A stretch of 64,000 nucleotides of DNA, taken from contig NZ_CP117411.1 of the NCBI RefSeq assembly GCF_028607085.1, positions 310,001 through 374,000 on the forward strand, written 5' to 3'. Below, piece after piece: positions 61,696 through 64,000 of the stretch (within the stretch, counting starts at the first letter, position 1; each line of letters starts with the position of its first letter). The notes under the pieces are model-generated. The model was not told where the DNA came from, ran no database searches, and saw only the letters and a list, made by a program, of their open reading frames with translations. The position numbers were made by a program, and so were the translations under genes. The stretch is from Sphingomonas naphthae (GTDB taxonomy: Bacteria > Pseudomonadota > Alphaproteobacteria > Sphingomonadales > Sphingomonadaceae).

Positions 61696-62181
61696 ATGGC
61701 TGTCCCGTCCGCTTCGCCCCTTTTCCTGCGCGAGACCGAGATCCGGCGCGGGATCGAGCTGCTCCATTTCGGCTACAGCCACCTCCATCGCGGGATCGAT
61801 GCCGCGCTGGAGCGGATCGGGCTCGGCCGGGCGCACCACCGCGCGCTCTATTTCATCGCCCGCAAGCCTGATCTGACGGTAAGCGAACTGCTCGCCACGC
61901 TCGGCATCACCAAACAGTCGCTCGGCCGCGTGCTCAACGAACTGGGCGCGCGCGGGCTGGTCGAGACGCGGACGGGGCGCGAGGATCGGCGCCAGCGCCT
62001 CCTGCGACTGACGGCGGCAGGGCGCGCGCTGGAAACCGAATTGTTCGATGCCCTGCGCGAGCGGCTGTCGGCGGCCTATGGCGAGGCGGGCTATGGCGCG
62101 GTCGGCGGCTTCTGGCAGGTGCTGGAGGGGCTGGTGCCCGCCGAGGAGCGCGGGCGGATCGAGGTGTTGCGGAAGGGGTGA
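61696..62181 (+). CDS. MarR-family transcriptional regulator
   Basis: 161 residues from ATG 61696. Winged helix: ALYFIARKPDLTVSELLATL, GITKQSLGRVLNELGARGLV, ETRTGREDRRQRLLRLTAAG (wing with the DxRxR motif). Dimerising helices at both ends. MarR proteins respond to small aromatic ligands and usually control a neighbouring transporter. Convergent with an MFS gene, so regulation of that gene would act in trans. Confidence 0.88.
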   Translation: MAVPSASPLFLRETEIRRGIELLHFGYSHLHRGIDAALERIGLGRAHHRALYFIARKPDLTVSELLATLGITKQSLGRVLNELGARGLVETRTGREDRRQRLLRLTAAGRALETELFDALRERLSAAYGEAGYGAVGGFWQVLEGLVPAEERGRIEVLRKG

Positions 62182-62210
62182 GGGGAGTCCTTTGTCCGCC
62201 TCACGGCGGA

Positions 62211-62323
62211 AGGCCGCACCAGCCCGCACCCCCACCCGGCCTCCCATCCAGGATATGCTATGGGAGGCCGGGTGGGGGCGCGGGCTGGTGCGGCCTCGAA
62301 ATGCGATCTTTCTCGCATTTCGA
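62211..62323. terminator. Tandem hairpins between convergent marR and MFS genes
   Basis: Hairpin 1: arms of 37 bases (62211-62247 and 62260-62296) with one mismatch and a 12-base loop. Hairpin 2: TCGAAATGCGA/TCGCATTTCGA (62296-62306 and 62313-62323), loop of 6, sharing one base with hairpin 1. Probably a two-way transcription stop. Confidence 0.8.
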
Positions 62324-62332
62324 CCGACAAAC

Positions 62333-63601
62333 TCACGCCACCACCACCCTCGCCCCGCTGCCACCCCCGCGCGCCACCATCAGCACCGCGACAGCCGCCA
62401 GCACACCCGTCACCCCCGCCGCCGCGAAGGCCGGGCCGTAGCTGCCCGTCATTTCGCGCACGAGGCCCGCGCCGAAGGCGGCGGTGGCGGCGCCCAGCTG
62501 GTGGCCGACCATCACCCAGCCGAACACGATCGGGGCATCCACCTCGCCGAAATGGCGGTAGGCCAGCCGCACGGTGGGCGGCACGGTGGCGATCCAGTCG
62601 AGGCCGAAAAACACCGCGAAGATGGTGAGGTTGGCCGCGGAGAAATCGACGAAGGGCAGCACCATCAGCGATGCGCCCCTCAGTCCATAATAGACAAACA
62701 GCAGCCGGCGCGGATCGTAGCGATCGGTCAGCCAGCCCGAGGCGGTGGTGCCGACCAGATCGAACAGCCCCATCAGCGAGAGCAGCCCCGCCGCCGTGAC
62801 GGGCGCGATCCCCATGTCGCCGCAAAAGGCGATCAGGTGCGTGCCGACCAGCCCGTTGGTGGTGAGCCCGCACACGAAGAAGGTGCCGAACAGCAGCCAG
62901 AACATCGGCACCCGCACGGCCCGCGTGAGCGCGGTGATGGCGAGGCCCACGCTGCGCGCCTGTTTCAGCGCGGCGGGCGGCGGCGCGTCGGGCGCCGCGC
63001 CGAAGCGGTCCGCGCCGATATCCTGCGGGCGTTCGGGCACCAGCAGCGCCACGACCGGGATCAGCGCACCCGTCACGATGGTGACCGCCAGCGCCACCGG
63101 CCGCCACGCGCCGCCCTCCGCCAGCCACGCGATCACCGGCAGAAAGATGAGCGCGCCGGTCGCGGTGCTGGCGGTCAACATCCCCATGACGAGACCCTGC
63201 CGCGTCGCGAACCAGCGGTTGACGATCGCCGCGCCCAGCACGGATGCGACCGCGCCCGATCCGATGCCCGACACGATCCCCCAGGTGGCGACATACTGCC
63301 ACGGCTCGCGCATCCACAGGCTGACGAAGGTGGCGGACGACATCAGCACCAGCCCGCCCAGCATCGTCCGCTTGATGCCCAGCGTCTGCATCAGCGCGGC
63401 GGCGAAGGGGCCGACGAGGCCGTAGAACAGCAGGCCGATGGCGGAGGCCGCCGAGATCGTCGCCCGATCCCAGCCGAAATGCGCCTCCAGCGGCAGCATC
63501 ATCACGCCGGGCGCCGATCGCAGCCCGGCCGATACCAGCAGCGCGCAGAAGGTGACGCCCGCGACGACGAAGGCATAGCGATGGCCGAGCGCGCGGATCA
63601 T
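62333..63601 (-). CDS. MFS transporter (monocarboxylate/oxalate-antiporter-like)
   Basis: 422 residues from ATG 63601 (GGAGG 7 bases upstream). Twelve membrane segments; MQTLGIKRTMLGGLVLMSSA and GWLTDRYDPRRLLFVYYGLR are the paired loop motifs, and the RSAPGVMMLPLEAHFGWDRA start resembles OxlT/MCT-like carriers. Convergent with the MarR gene. Substrate unknown. Confidence 0.88.
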   Translation of the reverse strand: MIRALGHRYAFVVAGVTFCALLVSAGLRSAPGVMMLPLEAHFGWDRATISAASAIGLLFYGLVGPFAAALMQTLGIKRTMLGGLVLMSSATFVSLWMREPWQYVATWGIVSGIGSGAVASVLGAAIVNRWFATRQGLVMGMLTASTATGALIFLPVIAWLAEGGAWRPVALAVTIVTGALIPVVALLVPERPQDIGADRFGAAPDAPPPAALKQARSVGLAITALTRAVRVPMFWLLFGTFFVCGLTTNGLVGTHLIAFCGDMGIAPVTAAGLLSLMGLFDLVGTTASGWLTDRYDPRRLLFVYYGLRGASLMVLPFVDFSAANLTIFAVFFGLDWIATVPPTVRLAYRHFGEVDAPIVFGWVMVGHQLGAATAAFGAGLVREMTGSYGPAFAAAGVTGVLAAVAVLMVARGGGSGARVVVA

Positions 63602-64000
63602 GCGGGGCCTCCGGCGCTGCGGAAGTTCACGAAGGTCACGGGGTCGAAGGTGGTTTTCACCGACCGCCGGGCCGCGCCGCCGGGCTGGGGACAGGGAAGG
63701 GCGCGGGAGTCGACCATGCGCAGGGCGATGCCAGAAAATGGGGGCTGTAGGACAGAGGAATCTCGCGAACGACGCGCGTTCTCGGTCTCGTCTTCGCAGG
63801 GGGCCGCCGCTCGGCGACGGGAGGACGCGTGATGATGCGGTCATGGCGGCCGAACTTCGGCGCGATTCAATTCCGGGCGTATCAGTTAAGCGCGCGACCG
63901 GGGCAGCTCACGCCCGGAGGACGGACGATGGGAACGTGCGCGACGTCGTTCGACGGGTCGGTACGAAAGAACAAGGAAAAGGCGCTTTTCGGCACCTGCT
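63602..64000. other. Window edge without a supported gene
   Basis: A 40-codon frame on the minus strand (ATG 63717, stop overlapping the MFS start at 63598) could be a coupled short gene, but it has no recognisable content. Nothing else in the last 400 bases can be supported. Confidence 0.3.

Overview
The window looks like a chromosome segment of a sphingomonad (Alphaproteobacteria, Sphingomonas-like). The evidence is GC-rich coding sequence, three large TonB-dependent receptors, the linked recG / sdhE / mfd genes, a pstSCAB-phoU-phoB operon, opgGH, a trigger factor, and many short hairpin repeats between genes. The genus is inferred from gene content; no rRNA gene is present.

Left part, 1 to about 12,740: the right-hand portion of an integrated temperate phage or phage-like island. 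It ends at a tyrosine integrase next to the 3' end of a tRNA-Asn gene. A switch region (about 1,877-3,770) holds a leftward Cro-like gene, a rightward S24/CI-type repressor and four copies of one 12-base operator in two promoters. Rightward from 3,844 runs a tightly overlapping early operon of about 18 small genes: an HNH-like protein, a protein with cytosine-methyltransferase-like motifs, a PAPS-reductase/DndC-like PP-loop protein, an XRE regulator, a Lar-type zinc protein, an excisionase-like protein and the integrase. Leftward genes run off the window at position 1. The other attachment site is outside the window.

Middle part, 12,741-44,400, is chromosomal. It holds moaA-nadK; a Tat protein with a GMC oxidoreductase; a TonB receptor divergent from a periplasmic protein and a di-haem peroxidase; an orphan protein with a double-glycine leader; a methyltransferase and a glycosyltransferase. 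Next come the Pho/Pst phosphate operon with a Pho box (no phoR nearby) and a six-gene leftward cluster (TonB receptor, two NTF2-like proteins, APH-fold protein, MFS carrier, NIPSNAP protein) divergent from glucarate dehydratase. The last cluster is probably uptake and breakdown of an unidentified organic substrate. rhlE, an M20 peptidase, mfd and sdhE follow.

Right part, 44,400-64,000: recG, opgG-opgH (periplasmic glucan synthesis), two tandem DUF3857/transglutaminase paralogues (the second carries a low-GC TPR extension), tRNA-Leu, a trigger factor with a histidine-rich tail, a large TonB receptor behind an AT-rich leader, tRNA-Gln, and a MarR regulator convergent with an MFS transporter across a very strong hairpin.

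The best candidates for undescribed biology are the PP-loop/methyltransferase-like pair in the prophage, the repressor circuit with its coupled low-GC membrane protein, the double-glycine-leader protein, a di-haem peroxidase whose start region was supplied by an intergenic repeat, and the APH-fold catabolic cluster. Functions are read from motifs only; no database search was possible.
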